Program-made: the position numbers and the translations under genes
In this document: positions 11,107-21,257 of the stretch, piece after piece
Layout of the letters: each line of letters starts with the position of its first letter
Position numbering within the stretch: the first letter of the stretch is position 1
Source of the DNA: CAWUJT01 sp963922715
Lineage (GTDB): Bacteria > Pseudomonadota > Alphaproteobacteria > Rhodobacterales > Rhodobacteraceae
Reading direction: 5' to 3'
Assembly (NCBI GenBank): GCA_963922715.1
Contig: CAWUJT010000003.1
Location: forward strand, 1 to 64,000
Length of the DNA: 64,000 nt
Notes under the pieces: model-generated
Told to the model about the DNA's origin: nothing
Seen by the model: only the letters and a program-made list of their open reading frames with translations
The model's database searches: none

Positions 11107-11789
11107 TCACCGGAACGCTGCCGAACCAGAACGACATCGCCACCCAAACCACGCGTATTCTGCTGGAGATCGACGCTGTGCACCTGCGCAGCAGCCCACC
11201 TTTTATCCTGGCCAGCGGCCTCCCCTCCCCGACGTATATCGATTGTCGAAAATTGATCGCTTATCCCCGCGCCCGTGCGGCCCTGATGGATTTCTTGACC
11301 ATAACCGTTATGCGGGCTGCGGGCTTTGAAGCCTTTGATGTGGTTGCCGGCGGCGAGACCGCCGGTATTCCGTTTGCCGCCTTCATTGCGGAACGTATGG
11401 CGCTGCCAATGGCTTATGTCCGCAAAAAACCAAAAGGTTACGGCCGCAATGCCCGTATCGAAGGCGCAATGAAAGACGGGGACCGTGTGTTGCTAATTGA
11501 GGATTTGACGACGGATGGTGGCTCAAAACTGTCGTTTATCGAGGCGATACGCGACACAGGTGCGCAGTGTCATCATGTGGCCGTTATCTTCTCTTACGGT
11601 ATTTTCCCTCAGATGACGGCAACACTTGCGGCAGAAGGCGTGACTTTGCATCATCTGTGCACATGGTGGGATGTCATTCGCGAGGCTAAAGCCCAGAACC
11701 GTTTCGCGGCAGACACAATCCACGCGGTCGAACACTTCCTAAGCGATCCGCGCGCCTGGCAAGCCGCCAATGCACCCGTGAAAGACTAA
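11103..11789 (+). CDS. pyrE: Orotate phosphoribosyltransferase
   Basis: Transfers phosphoribose from PRPP to orotate, giving OMP, the next-to-last step of UMP synthesis. The 228 residues contain the PRPP loop [13 protein letters not shown] (about residues 129-141) and the flexible loop region with [14 protein letters not shown]. It starts inside the pyrC stop (ATGA overlap), so the two pyrimidine enzymes are made together. dnaB follows after 100 nt that contain a DnaA box. Confidence 0.95.
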   Translation: MITGTLPNQNDIATQTTRILLEIDAVHLRSSPPFILASGLPSPTYIDCRKLIAYPRARAALMDFLTITVMRAAGFEAFDVVAGGETAGIPFAAFIAERMALPMAYVRKKPKGYGRNARIEGAMKDGDRVLLIEDLTTDGGSKLSFIEAIRDTGAQCHHVAVIFSYGIFPQMTATLAAEGVTLHHLCTWWDVIREAKAQNRFAADTIHAVEHFLSDPRAWQAANAPVKD

Positions 11790-11817
11790 ATCCACTTTTC
11801 AACACAGACTTCACAGA

Positions 11818-11826
11818 TTATCCACA
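11818..11826 (+). promoter_or_regulatory. Consensus DnaA box upstream of dnaB
   Basis: TTATCCACA is an exact match to the classical DnaA-binding 9-mer. It sits in the 100-nt gap between pyrE and dnaB, 64 nt before the dnaB start. A single box suggests transcriptional control by DnaA rather than an origin. Confidence 0.55.
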
Positions 11827-11889
11827 AGATTTCCAATTTGCGCCCTGCGGACCTCTTCGTGTATGTTGTTTTAAACGACTGAGAGCGAC

Positions 11890-13377
11890 ATGAATAAGCC
11901 CACAAATTTCTCTGGGGATACCAATCCCGCACCTGAAACTGAAGCGCTTCCCTACAACATTGAGGCCGAGCAACAGTTGCTTGGGGCAATTCTGACAAAC
12001 AACGAGCTCCATGACCAAGCCGAGGAGGTGATCAAGGCAGATCACTTTTATGATCCGCTCCATGCCCGGATTTGGACGATTGCAGGGACACGGATTAAAA
12101 AAAATACCTTAGTCACCCCTGTTACATTAAAAGCGTTTTTAGAAGACGATCCTGGATTTCAAGCCGTCGGCGGGGCGGCCTATCTTGTGACGCTGGCCGG
12201 CAGCGCGATTGCCGCTTATGCCGTCAAAGAGTATGCCAAGCTAATTTATGAACTGGCTGTCCGGCGTGAATTGATTTCACTTGGCCAAAACATTTCTGAA
12301 AAGGCACGCGATGTCAGCCTGGATGTGCCGCCGTCAGAGCAAATCGTTGAAGCTGAACAACATCTCTATTCCTTGGCGGAACGGGGCAAAAGCGAAACGG
12401 GGTTCAAGGGTTTTGCCTTTGCAATAAAAGACGCTGTGAATGTGGCCAATGCCGCTTATCAGCGCCAGGGGGGCTTGGCCGGGTTATCCACCGGGTTTGA
12501 CGATCTTGATCGTAAGTTGGGGGGACTTCACCGATCTGATTTACTGATCCTTGCCGGACGTCCCTCCATGGGAAAAACGGCACTGGCCACTAATATTGCC
12601 TTTAACATCGCAAAATCCTATCAACAGGGAATTTTGCCCGATGGGCGTGAAGGTGCCGTTGACGGCGGCAGAGTAGGCTTTTTCGCACTTGAGATGTCCG
12701 CCGAACAACTGGCTGCACGCATTTTGTCTGAAACGTCAGAAGTCCCGTCGGAGCAAATTCGCCGCGGCGATATGACGGAAGCAGAATTTCGACGGTTCGT
12801 GGAAGCCGCAAAAATGTTGGAAACCTGTCCACTTTACATTGATGACACACCTGCTTTGCCGATCAATCAACTCGCGGCGCGTGCCCGACGCCAAAAAAGG
12901 CTGCATGGGCTAGATGTGCTGATTGTTGATTACTTGCAACTGGTCCGCGCAGCTTCGGCCAAAGACAGCCGGGTGAACGAAGTTTCCGAGATCACCCAGG
13001 GTTTAAAAGCCATTGCCAAAGAGCTCGACATACCTGTGATCGCTTTGTCACAGCTCAGCCGTCAGGTTGAAGCGCGCGAAGACAAGCGCCCCCAACTTTC
13101 AGATCTGCGCGAGTCGGGATCCATTGAACAAGACGCCGATGTGGTGATGTTTGTTTATCGTGAGGAATATTACAAAGAACGCGAAAAGCCCGGTGAGCAA
13201 AACATCGAAAAGCTCACAGCTTGGCAACAGGCCATGTCAGATGTCCATGGCAAGGCTGAACTGATCATTGGCAAACAAAGGCATGGGCCGATTGGCACAG
13301 TGGAATTAAGCTATGAAGGCCGCTTCACACGCTTTGGTAATCTTGTTAAACCTTGGCAGGCAAATGTAGACATTTAA
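11890..13377 (+). CDS. dnaB: Replicative DNA helicase
   Basis: Hexameric helicase that unwinds the fork ahead of the polymerase and recruits primase. The 495 residues show the DnaB N-terminal domain beginning at LPYNIEAEQQLLG, then the RecA-like C-terminal domain with Walker A GRPSMGKTAL (about residue 220), Walker B LIVDYLQL and the SQLSRQVE region. GAGAGCGAC precedes the ATG. No intein is visible. Its stop lies 8 nt from the stop of ctrA on the other strand. Confidence 0.96.
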   Translation: MNKPTNFSGDTNPAPETEALPYNIEAEQQLLGAILTNNELHDQAEEVIKADHFYDPLHARIWTIAGTRIKKNTLVTPVTLKAFLEDDPGFQAVGGAAYLVTLAGSAIAAYAVKEYAKLIYELAVRRELISLGQNISEKARDVSLDVPPSEQIVEAEQHLYSLAERGKSETGFKGFAFAIKDAVNVANAAYQRQGGLAGLSTGFDDLDRKLGGLHRSDLLILAGRPSMGKTALATNIAFNIAKSYQQGILPDGREGAVDGGRVGFFALEMSAEQLAARILSETSEVPSEQIRRGDMTEAEFRRFVEAAKMLETCPLYIDDTPALPINQLAARARRQKRLHGLDVLIVDYLQLVRAASAKDSRVNEVSEITQGLKAIAKELDIPVIALSQLSRQVEAREDKRPQLSDLRESGSIEQDADVVMFVYREEYYKEREKPGEQNIEKLTAWQQAMSDVHGKAELIIGKQRHGPIGTVELSYEGRFTRFGNLVKPWQANVDI

Positions 13378-13385
13378 TTTCAAGC

Positions 13386-14093
13386 TCAAACAGCGATTTT
13401 ATGATAGCTGCTTGCCTCACTAGGATCACGGAGAACATAACCGCGTCCCCAGACTGTTTCGATATGATTGTCACCGCCCGTGGCTTCATTCAGTTTTTTA
13501 CGCAGCTTGCAGATAAATACATCAATAATTTTAAGTTCTGGTTCATCCATGCCACCGTAAAGATGATTTAGAAACATTTCCTTTGTTAAGGTTGTACCTT
13601 TACGCAGGCTTAAAAGCTCTAACATCTGATATTCTTTACCGGTCAAGTGAACGGGCCCTTCCTCAACCTCTACAGTTTTTGTATCCAGATTAACCTCGAT
13701 CTTACCTGTCTTAATGATCGACTGTGAGTGTCCTTTTGACCGACGAATAATCGCATGAATGCGGGCAACAAGTTCTTCGCGGTGGAACGGTTTGGTCATA
13801 TAATCATCCGCTCCAAAGCCAAAGCCCCTAATTTTGCTTTCCGTATCATCAGAGCCAGAGAGAATCAGTGTAGGGGTTTCTATACGTGCCAAACGCAGCT
13901 GACGTAAAACTTCATAACCCGTCATATCTGGAAGATTAAGATCCAATACGATAATGTCATAATCGTACAAGCGGGCAAGATCTATACCCTCTTCTCCCAT
14001 ATCAGTGCAATATACATTTAAATTCGCATTTGTGAGCATCATTTCGATACTTTTTGATGTTGTCGGATCATCTTCAACTAATAAAACACGCAT
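13386..14093 (-). CDS. ctrA: Cell-cycle response regulator CtrA
   Basis: OmpR-family DNA-binding regulator that controls cell-cycle, motility and gene-transfer-agent genes in alphaproteobacteria. The 235 residues have a receiver domain with acidic pocket EDD (7-9), phospho-acceptor Asp51 in VLDLNLPD, Ser and Lys switch residues (LSGSD, TKPF), and a winged-helix domain ending in [13 protein letters not shown]. The gene is AT-richer than its neighbours, usual for ctrA in this group. sciP lies 100 nt upstream on the same strand, and a near-consensus CtrA site sits in between, which suggests autoregulation. Confidence 0.97.
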   Translation of the reverse strand: MRVLLVEDDPTTSKSIEMMLTNANLNVYCTDMGEEGIDLARLYDYDIIVLDLNLPDMTGYEVLRQLRLARIETPTLILSGSDDTESKIRGFGFGADDYMTKPFHREELVARIHAIIRRSKGHSQSIIKTGKIEVNLDTKTVEVEEGPVHLTGKEYQMLELLSLRKGTTLTKEMFLNHLYGGMDEPELKIIDVFICKLRKKLNEATGGDNHIETVWGRGYVLRDPSEASSYHKIAV

Positions 14094-14149
14094 GACGCTC
14101 TCTCCATTTTCCCTCAGTCCCTATATTCTACAAATTAATTCAAGAAAGG

Positions 14150-14164
14150 TTAACTAAGGGTTAT
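14150..14164. promoter_or_regulatory. Candidate CtrA-binding site before ctrA
   Basis: TTAA, seven bases, then TTAT: 7 of 8 positions match the CtrA consensus TTAA-N7-TTAA. It lies 57 nt before the ctrA start and within the sciP-ctrA gap. Confidence 0.4.
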
Positions 14165-14193
14165 TATTTTTGCAAATAATAATGGAAAGAATA

Positions 14194-14466
14194 TTATCTC
14201 AATTTTTGAATTTGAGTTGTTTTCAATCCCTGCACTCCGTGAACAGAGATTGCTTGAACCCAAGAAACGTATTCTTCTTCGCTCAACCCATACATCTCCA
14301 TAGCATCTTTTTGTGAAATCAGTCCGGCGGTTACCGCCAATACGACCCTGGCTTTGCGGCTTGCCACCCAACGGTTTGTGCCAACGGGGGGCAAATCCGA
14401 CCGCGACAGCGTAGAGCCATCCGGTAACGTCACTGTATGCGGTGTTTGAGAACGGCGAATATGCAT
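14194..14466 (-). CDS. sciP: CtrA inhibitory protein SciP (DUF1153)
   Basis: Small helix-turn-helix protein that binds CtrA and blocks its activation of promoters, known from Caulobacter. The 90 residues contain the family signature LPDGSTLSRSDLPP, then RWVASRKARVVLAV and a HTH-like region EMYGLSEEEYVSWVQAI ending in GLKTT. The ATG at 14466 has GAGG 7 nt upstream; a GTG seven codons earlier is possible. The place directly upstream of ctrA and divergent from mnmA is what is expected in Rhodobacterales. Confidence 0.9.
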   Translation of the reverse strand: MHIRRSQTPHTVTLPDGSTLSRSDLPPVGTNRWVASRKARVVLAVTAGLISQKDAMEMYGLSEEEYVSWVQAISVHGVQGLKTTQIQKLR

Positions 14467-14579
14467 GAAAAACCTCGTGTTTTTCACGATCCTTGCCTAT
14501 ATATTCTTTAAGGTGCGGTGAAATTGCTGCACCAGAATACTTCAAACTTTCTTAGACATTTCATAGAGTTGTGCGCAAC

Positions 14580-15719
14580 ATGCAAAATCTTGAGACGAAA
14601 CTGAATGCGCTAGGGTTCGACAAACCTCCAAGCCAGACACGTGTTGTTGTGGCCATGTCCGGCGGCGTCGACAGCTCTGTTGTTGCAGCCAAGCTTGCCA
14701 GCGAAGGCTATGATGTCGTTGGTATCACTCTGCAACTGTATGATCACGGCATGGCTTTGGCGAAAAAAGGCGCCTGCTGTGCAGGACGTGATATCCATGA
14801 CGCTAGACGTGTTGCAGAAACCCTCGGCTTTCCACATTACGTACTTGATTATGAAAATCAGTTCAAACAAGCCGTTATGGAGGAATTTGCAGAAAGTTAC
14901 CTGGCGGGAGCAACGCCTGTGCCGTGTATTCGTTGCAATGAGCGGGTCAAATTCCAAGACTTATTGGAAACCGCAAAGGATCTCGAGGCGAATTGCATGG
15001 CCACTGGGCACTATATCCAGCGCAAGATTGGGCCAAATGGTCCGCATTTGCACCGCGCGGTCGATCTGGCACGCGATCAAAGTTACTTTCTCTTCAGCAC
15101 AACCCGGGAACAACTTGCGTATCTGCGATTTCCTTTGGGTCATCTGGCCTCAAAACACGAAACACGAGCGCTTGCGGAAAAATACGGGCTGAGTGTGGCC
15201 TCTAAACCCGACAGTCAGGACATTTGCTTTGTCCCAGATGGGAACTATGCCTCTGTGATTGAAAAATTGAAGCCGGGGGCTGGGGAACCCGGTGATATCG
15301 TTCATGCCGATGGTCGCGTTCTGGGCACGCACCCCGGCGTGATTCATTACACCGTTGGACAAAGGCGGGGCTTGGGGATCGGTGGACTTTCAGACCCGCT
15401 TTATGTGGTGCGGCTCGACCCGGACAAAAGGCAAGTGATTGTGGGTCCAAAAGACATGCTGATGACACGCATTGTGCCTTTGCACACGGTCAATTGGCTT
15501 GGGGATCATGCGTTTCAAAGCAAGGATGTATGGCGGCTCGATGTCAAGATCCGCTCCACCCGCCCCCCGCGCGAGGCACTTGTCTATCCAACTTCTACAA
15601 CGACGGCCCACGTTGAATTGGTTGACGCGGAAGAAGGCGTTAGCCCCGGTCAGGCTTGTGTGTTCTATGACCCCAACGGCACCCGGGTTTATGGCGGCGG
15701 ATGGATCGGCAAAGCATGA
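14580..15719 (+). CDS. mnmA: tRNA 2-thiouridylase
   Basis: Thiolates U34 of the wobble position in tRNAs for Lys, Glu and Gln. The 379 residues contain the PP-loop ATPase motif MSGGVDSSV near the N-terminus, the catalytic cysteine in PVPCIRCNE (Cys116), and the second active cysteine in [10 protein letters not shown]. The ATG at 14580 is taken; a GTG three codons earlier is an alternative and neither has a strong ribosome site. It diverges from sciP. Confidence 0.94.
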   Translation: MQNLETKLNALGFDKPPSQTRVVVAMSGGVDSSVVAAKLASEGYDVVGITLQLYDHGMALAKKGACCAGRDIHDARRVAETLGFPHYVLDYENQFKQAVMEEFAESYLAGATPVPCIRCNERVKFQDLLETAKDLEANCMATGHYIQRKIGPNGPHLHRAVDLARDQSYFLFSTTREQLAYLRFPLGHLASKHETRALAEKYGLSVASKPDSQDICFVPDGNYASVIEKLKPGAGEPGDIVHADGRVLGTHPGVIHYTVGQRRGLGIGGLSDPLYVVRLDPDKRQVIVGPKDMLMTRIVPLHTVNWLGDHAFQSKDVWRLDVKIRSTRPPREALVYPTSTTTAHVELVDAEEGVSPGQACVFYDPNGTRVYGGGWIGKA

Positions 15720-15738
15720 AATAGACGAGCGGCCTTAG

Positions 15739-17334
15739 CTATCTATTTATGGAAGAACGCCATGCCATGATCTGTTCTACAGCGAAATTTGTCGCCTGAT
15801 CGCTCCTATCCTCAGGCTGAGCGCCAGGGGTATCTAACAACGGACCTAGTTCGGTGGCCATTTCCTTGCCGAGTTCAACACCCCATTGATCAAAGGAGTT
15901 GATCCCAAGAATAACGCCCTCCACAAACACGCGGTGTTCATAACAGGCAATGATTTGTCCCAGCACAAAAGGGGTGAGCTTTGGATACAGCATGAGCGTT
16001 GAGGGACGGTTGCCCAAAAAGGCCCGATGCGGGGCAAGACCTGTGTCTTTATGCCCAAACCGAGAACGCACTTCTTCAACACTGCGTCCATCTGTCAACG
16101 CCTTGGCTTGTGCCAGACAGTTTGCGATGATCAGGCGGTGATGATGGTCGAGCGTTGGCTCATGGCCGCGTGCCGCCAACAAAAAGTCCACGGGCATAGG
16201 TGTCGGCCCCTGGTGGATCAGCTGGAAAAACGCATGTTGTCCATTTGTCCCCGGCTCTCCCCAAACAACAGGGCCAGTTGGCCCTGGGCTCGGGGCGCCA
16301 TCAAGGCAAACGGATTTTCCATTGCTCTCCATTTCCAGTTGTTGAAGATAGGCGGGCAAGCGGCTGAGGCGCTGGTCATAGGGGATGACAGCGCGTGTGG
16401 GATAACCACAGACCTGATGATGCCACAGGCCAACCAAAGCCAGGGCCACGGGGATATTCCTCTGCAGCGGCGCAGATTGAAAGTGATCGTCCATATCTCG
16501 CCCGCCAGCCAGGAAATCTTCAAACCGTTCAGGGCCAATGGCAATCATCAAAGCCAGACCAATCGGCCCCCACAGGGAATAGCGCCCACCAACCCAATCG
16601 GCGAAGCCAAACATCCGGTCTTCAGCAATCCCAAAGGCCGCCACACGCGCCGTTGCCGTAGACACCGCAACAAACTGCGCAGCTGGGTCAGGCAAGGCCG
16701 CCATCCACTGCCGCGCGGTTTCTGCATTTGTCATGGTCTCTAGGGTTGTGAATGTCTTGGAGGCGACGATGATCAGTGTGGTCGACGGATCAAGACCACG
16801 CACCGTATCGGTGAAATCTGCCCCATCGATGTTTGAAACAAAATGCACCTGTGGCCCATCAGCAAAGGGGGCGAGCGCCCGCACCGCCATGGCCGGCCCC
16901 AGATCAGAGCCGCCAATGCCGATATTCACAACATCCCGAATCGCACCCCCTGCCCCGCGATAAGAGCCATCGCGCACGGATTGCGCAAAGGCACGCATCC
17001 GTGCAAAGGTCGCGCGCACCTGTGGCATAACGTCTTGACCCTCGACCGGAATCACGGCCCCGTCGCGCGCGCGCAGGGCTGTGTGCAAAACCGCACGCTG
17101 TTCTGTGACGTTGATTTTCTGGCCCTCAAACATCGCCTCCCGCGCCTCTGGCACAGGAGCCGCCAACGCAATCAACGCCTGCCAAACATGCCGCGTGATT
17201 GATGTTCGGGAGAAATCAAACACAAAATCCCCATGCTGCAACCGCTTTATAGAGGTCAAATCAGCATCTTTGATCAGCTCCCGGATATTCGCACCGGTCA
17301 AATCTTTCAGTTCAGCGATCTTTTCCCAAAACAT
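15739..17334 (-). CDS. pgi: Glucose-6-phosphate isomerase
   Basis: Interconverts glucose-6-phosphate and fructose-6-phosphate. The 531 residues contain the two PGI signatures: the N-terminal VNIGIGGSDLGP region and the C-terminal GINSFDQWGVELGK. The catalytic glutamate region MESNGKS is present. The start at 17334 has GAGG 9 nt upstream and is 11 nt after the zwf stop, so zwf and pgi form one unit with no gene between them. The frame is open further upstream only because it overlaps zwf. Confidence 0.95.
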   Translation of the reverse strand: MFWEKIAELKDLTGANIRELIKDADLTSIKRLQHGDFVFDFSRTSITRHVWQALIALAAPVPEAREAMFEGQKINVTEQRAVLHTALRARDGAVIPVEGQDVMPQVRATFARMRAFAQSVRDGSYRGAGGAIRDVVNIGIGGSDLGPAMAVRALAPFADGPQVHFVSNIDGADFTDTVRGLDPSTTLIIVASKTFTTLETMTNAETARQWMAALPDPAAQFVAVSTATARVAAFGIAEDRMFGFADWVGGRYSLWGPIGLALMIAIGPERFEDFLAGGRDMDDHFQSAPLQRNIPVALALVGLWHHQVCGYPTRAVIPYDQRLSRLPAYLQQLEMESNGKSVCLDGAPSPGPTGPVVWGEPGTNGQHAFFQLIHQGPTPMPVDFLLAARGHEPTLDHHHRLIIANCLAQAKALTDGRSVEEVRSRFGHKDTGLAPHRAFLGNRPSTLMLYPKLTPFVLGQIIACYEHRVFVEGVILGINSFDQWGVELGKEMATELGPLLDTPGAQPEDRSDQATNFAVEQIMAWRSSINR

Positions 17335-17345
17335 CCGCTTCCTCT

Positions 17346-18800
17346 TTAACTCAAGGGGTGCCACCGGCGCCCATCTCGGTGGATCAGGGCCAGCGCCTCT
17401 TCCGGCCCGCTCGAGCCTGGCGCATAAAGCAACGGCTTTTGTGCGGCTTCTGTCCAAGCTGCAATCGTGGGATCGGTCCAAGCCCAGGCGGCCTCCACCT
17501 CGTCGCCACGCATGAACAGCGTTTGATTGCCACGGATCACATCCATAATCAGCCGCTCATAAGCATCGGGGACGTCGGCAGCGGCCGGGCCAAGCGCCTC
17601 GGCAAAGGTCATATCAAGGGGCACATCCATCAACCGCATCCCGCCCGGTCCAGGCTCTTTGATTGTGACAAACAATTCAATGCCTTCATCGGGCTGCAAC
17701 CGGATGGACAAACGGTTAGGGCTGCCTGATGTTTGCGGCCCAAAGATTGAATGCGGTGGGGTGTTGAACTGGACAACAATCTCTGAGCGCCGAGCGGTAA
17801 GGCGCTTACCCGTGCGCAGATAAAACGGGGTCCCTTTCCACCGCCAGTTCGACAGGCCAAGTTTGAGGGCGATAAAACTCTCGGTCAAAGACTCATCCGT
17901 CTCAACATCGTCCAAGTATGCCGGGCCACCATCCTTTCCGCCATACTGACCCCGCACAATGTCATGTGGTGCGACGGGATCAAGCGCCCGGATCACTTTG
18001 AGTTTCTCATCACGCACCGCATCAGGTTCAAATCGAGAGGGGGGTTCCATCGCTGTCAGACAAAGAAGCTGCATCAAATGGTTTTGCACCATATCTCGCA
18101 TAGCGCCTGAGGCGTCATAATATGCACCTCGCCCCGCAACCCCAACCGTTTCCGCAACCGTGATTTGCACGTGATCGATGTATTGCGCGTTCCAAAGCGG
18201 TTCAAACAGGATATTGCCAAAGCGAATAGCCATAAGGTTTTGCACTGTCTCTTTGCCAAGATAATGGTCGATGCGGTAAATTTGCGCCTCATGAAAACTT
18301 GCCCGCAAGGCTGCATTCAGCGCCTGCGCACTGGCCAAATCATCACCAAAAGGCTTTTCAACAACGATCCGGCTGTCCGGGCCTGCAATACCATAGGCTT
18401 TCAACCTTTGGGCGATATCGCCAAACAGCGCCGGGCTGACAGAAAAGTAAAAAGCGCGCACCACATCGCCTGGGCGCATCTTTTCCCGAAGCGCTGTCCA
18501 GCCAACCTCTCCTTGGGCATCCAGCGACACGTAATCAAGTTGTGCCAGAAAGGCATCAATCTTGATCGCAGGGCATTCGCCATGGGGCAGGAACGTGAAA
18601 AGCGCGGCGCGCACCTCTTTGCGAAATGCCTCTGGCGTCAAGTCACTACGGGCGACACCGATCACACGGGCGGCAGCAGGCATCTGTCCTGCGCAGGCGC
18701 GGCGATAAAGACCCGGTAGGATTTTACGGCGCGCTAAATCACCGGTGGCCCCGAAGATCACAAGATCAAACGGGTTTACGGGGATTACGCGTGCAACCAT
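17346..18800 (-). CDS. zwf: Glucose-6-phosphate 1-dehydrogenase
   Basis: NADP-dependent enzyme that commits glucose-6-phosphate to the Entner-Doudoroff and pentose phosphate routes. The 484 residues have the Rossmann motif GATGDLARRK near the start and the active-site signature RIDHYLGKE. GAGG lies 8 nt before the ATG. pgi follows after 11 nt. In many relatives a 6-phosphogluconolactonase gene (pgl) sits between these two; here it is absent. anmK lies 41 nt upstream on the same strand. Confidence 0.96.
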   Translation of the reverse strand: MVARVIPVNPFDLVIFGATGDLARRKILPGLYRRACAGQMPAAARVIGVARSDLTPEAFRKEVRAALFTFLPHGECPAIKIDAFLAQLDYVSLDAQGEVGWTALREKMRPGDVVRAFYFSVSPALFGDIAQRLKAYGIAGPDSRIVVEKPFGDDLASAQALNAALRASFHEAQIYRIDHYLGKETVQNLMAIRFGNILFEPLWNAQYIDHVQITVAETVGVAGRGAYYDASGAMRDMVQNHLMQLLCLTAMEPPSRFEPDAVRDEKLKVIRALDPVAPHDIVRGQYGGKDGGPAYLDDVETDESLTESFIALKLGLSNWRWKGTPFYLRTGKRLTARRSEIVVQFNTPPHSIFGPQTSGSPNRLSIRLQPDEGIELFVTIKEPGPGGMRLMDVPLDMTFAEALGPAAADVPDAYERLIMDVIRGNQTLFMRGDEVEAAWAWTDPTIAAWTEAAQKPLLYAPGSSGPEEALALIHRDGRRWHPLS

Positions 18801-18841
18801 GTCTTCGGCCTCTTATGATTGTTGTCTTGCTACGGTCCACA

Positions 18842-19924
18842 TCAGGCGCTGTCCAGCCCGGGTTGAGAAATTTGCCCGCCCCCAACCGCGGCCCGCACCC
18901 CTGTGGTGGAGGGAAAACTGGTTGGCAAACCACGCTTCACGCGCAAAGCAAGATAGCCAAAGGCTTGTGCCTCCAGCATGTCCCCGTCTAAGCCGACCTC
19001 TTCAACCGGGCGGACCGATAAGGATAGGCGCGCCTTCAAAGCGGCCATTATGGTGGGATTTTTACGCCCGCCCCCTGTGACCAAAAGGTCATGAGGTATT
19101 TGGGGGCAATGTTGTACCCCCAGCCACACCGTCTCTGCGATCAAGGCGACAAGAGTGGCCGCGGCATCCGCAGGGTTTAATGTCTGCAAATTCGGCGACA
19201 GCACATCGCGATCAAGCGATTTGGGTGGGATGCGCGCATAATAAGGGCGCGCCAAAGCGGCTTGCAAAGCATCCCTGTCCACCTGCCCCTGTGCCGCCAA
19301 CGCCCCGTTTGCATCGTAATCCCCCAGGCCCGAAGCCTGCACCAGATCATTGAGCGGCGCATTGGCGGGACCGGTATCAAACGCCAACAGGCCCTGCCCC
19401 ATCGTGTCTGCCGTTGGATCAACCCAGGTCAGATTACCCACCCCGCCAAGATTGAGAAACGCCACCGGCTTGGTCGCACCGATCCAGCGCGCACAGGCGA
19501 AATGAAAGGCCGGGGCAAGCGGTGCCCCCTGCCCGCCTAAGGTGACATCTGCCGTGCGAAAGTCCCACACAACCGGGCGCCCAATGGCCTGGGCCAGGCG
19601 CGCGCCATCGCATGCTTGGTGTGTGCCCCGCCCCTCGGGCTCATGCGCCAAGGTTTGTCCATGAAAGCCCACAAGATCACCGGGAAGATCTGTAATAAGC
19701 TGAGCATGGGCACGTTCAATCATCTCCGCCGCTTCTGCGACACCGGGATCATCCGGCCAACAGCCCAATACCTTTTGCAACTGACGACGCTCCTTGGCTG
19801 CATAGGGGCGATAGGCATGGGGACCAAACTCAAAAATATCCACACCATCGGTGCGCAGGCAGGCGGCATCTACACCGTCAAGTGACGTTCCTGACATCGT
19901 ACCAAGCACCCAAGTTCCTGTCAT
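18842..19924 (-). CDS. anmK: Anhydro-N-acetylmuramic acid kinase
   Basis: Recycles murein by cleaving and phosphorylating anhydro-MurNAc to MurNAc-6-phosphate. The 360 residues contain the N-terminal [12 protein letters not shown] signature, GFHGQT, the NLGGVGNLT loop and the C-terminal [11 protein letters not shown] motif, all standard in the family. It precedes zwf on the same strand by 41 nt and is divergent from tyrS, the usual anmK/tyrS neighbourhood in this group. Confidence 0.94.
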   Translation of the reverse strand: MTGTWVLGTMSGTSLDGVDAACLRTDGVDIFEFGPHAYRPYAAKERRQLQKVLGCWPDDPGVAEAAEMIERAHAQLITDLPGDLVGFHGQTLAHEPEGRGTHQACDGARLAQAIGRPVVWDFRTADVTLGGQGAPLAPAFHFACARWIGATKPVAFLNLGGVGNLTWVDPTADTMGQGLLAFDTGPANAPLNDLVQASGLGDYDANGALAAQGQVDRDALQAALARPYYARIPPKSLDRDVLSPNLQTLNPADAAATLVALIAETVWLGVQHCPQIPHDLLVTGGGRKNPTIMAALKARLSLSVRPVEEVGLDGDMLEAQAFGYLALRVKRGLPTSFPSTTGVRAAVGGGQISQPGLDSA

Positions 19925-19988
19925 CTGCCCTTTCCCTTGCTGGTTTCACAGGTTATGTCCCTGCCAGAGTATGATGAGACCAGATGCG

Positions 19989-21239
19989 ATGACCTACCAC
20001 CCCAAATCCGAATTTTTGACGGAAATTCTTGCCCGCGGCTTTCTTGCCGATTGTACGGATATTGAAGAGCTCGACCAGAGGTTCTACACCACGGTTGTGA
20101 CAGGCTACATTGGGTTTGATCTAACGGCGCAGTCTCTTACCATCGGCAACCTTGTGCAGATCATGCTGCTGCGCTGGATGCAACGAACAGGCCACCGCCC
20201 GATTACATTGATGGGGGGCGGGACGACCAAGGTGGGTGATCCCTCGGGCAAAGATGAGATGCGCAAGATCCTCCCACTGGAGCAGATTGAGGCAAATGCC
20301 CAAAGCATCCGCCGTGTGTTCGCGAAATATATCTCTTACGGCGACGGCCCGACAGATTCACCTCTGGTCAACAATGCTGAATGGCTGGATGAGATCAAAT
20401 ACATCGATTTTCTTCGTGATATTGGCAAGCACTTCACCATCAATCGTATGTTGGCCTTTGAGAGTGTCAAATCGCGGCTCGACCGGGAACAACCGCTCAG
20501 CTTTATTGAATTCAACTATCTGCTTTTGCAAAGTTACGATTTTCTGGAACTTTACCGGCGATACGACTGTATCTTGCAAATGGGCGGCTCTGACCAATGG
20601 GGAAACATTGTCTCGGGCGCGAATCTTATTCGCCGTATGGATGCTGCAGACGCCTTTGGGCTAACCACACCGCTGGTCACGAGGGCCGATGGCAAAAAGA
20701 TGGGCAAATCCGCCGAGGGGGCTGTGTGGTTGAATGAGGATATGATGTCGCCGTATGCTTTCTGGCAATGGTGGCGCAATGTGCCGGATGCCGATGTTGG
20801 GAAATTCTTACGCATGTTCACAGAACTGCCCCTGGATGAATGTGACAGATTGGGCGCGCTTGGCGGGTCGGACATCAACGATGCCAAGATTGTTTTGGCC
20901 AATGAAGTGACCACCTTGCTGCATGGGGCGCAGGCGGCCGCAACCGCCGAGGCCACCGCGCGGGATGTCTTTGAAAAGGGGGGCGTGGGTGACGACTTGC
21001 CGACGCTTGATTTGTCCAAAGCGGAGCTTTCAGACGGCATGTCGATAGTGCAACTCATCGTGCGGGCGGGTCTGGCTAAGTCAGGCAAGGAAGCCAAACG
21101 ACTGATTGCCGAGGGCGGCGCGCGCTGCAACGATAAAAGCGTCACCGACCCAAGCCAACTTTTGACACAAAGCGATTTTGCCACCCCGATGAAGCTGTCG
21201 GCGGGTAAAAAAAGGCATGCTTTGGTGCGTCTACACTGA
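19989..21239 (+). CDS. tyrS: Tyrosyl-tRNA synthetase
   Basis: Charges tRNA-Tyr with tyrosine. The 416 residues show the class I form: the HIGH-equivalent SLTIGNL near residue 50, KMSKS-equivalent KKMGKS, and a C-terminal S4-like domain ([18 protein letters not shown]). The ATG at 19989 gives the usual length; two in-frame ATGs 15-18 nt upstream are also possible. Divergent from anmK, convergent with trpF 18 nt away. Confidence 0.95.
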   Translation: MTYHPKSEFLTEILARGFLADCTDIEELDQRFYTTVVTGYIGFDLTAQSLTIGNLVQIMLLRWMQRTGHRPITLMGGGTTKVGDPSGKDEMRKILPLEQIEANAQSIRRVFAKYISYGDGPTDSPLVNNAEWLDEIKYIDFLRDIGKHFTINRMLAFESVKSRLDREQPLSFIEFNYLLLQSYDFLELYRRYDCILQMGGSDQWGNIVSGANLIRRMDAADAFGLTTPLVTRADGKKMGKSAEGAVWLNEDMMSPYAFWQWWRNVPDADVGKFLRMFTELPLDECDRLGALGGSDINDAKIVLANEVTTLLHGAQAAATAEATARDVFEKGGVGDDLPTLDLSKAELSDGMSIVQLIVRAGLAKSGKEAKRLIAEGGARCNDKSVTDPSQLLTQSDFATPMKLSAGKKRHALVRLH

Positions 21240-21257
21240 CATATGTTGTGCGCCTCT

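Noticed and set aside
11790..11889. Chromosomal origin near dnaB
   Set aside because: Only one DnaA box and no AT-rich unwinding region or cluster of boxes; regulation of dnaB is simpler.
16027..16743. 238-codon plus-strand frame inside pgi
   Set aside because: Antisense to conserved Pgi sequence.
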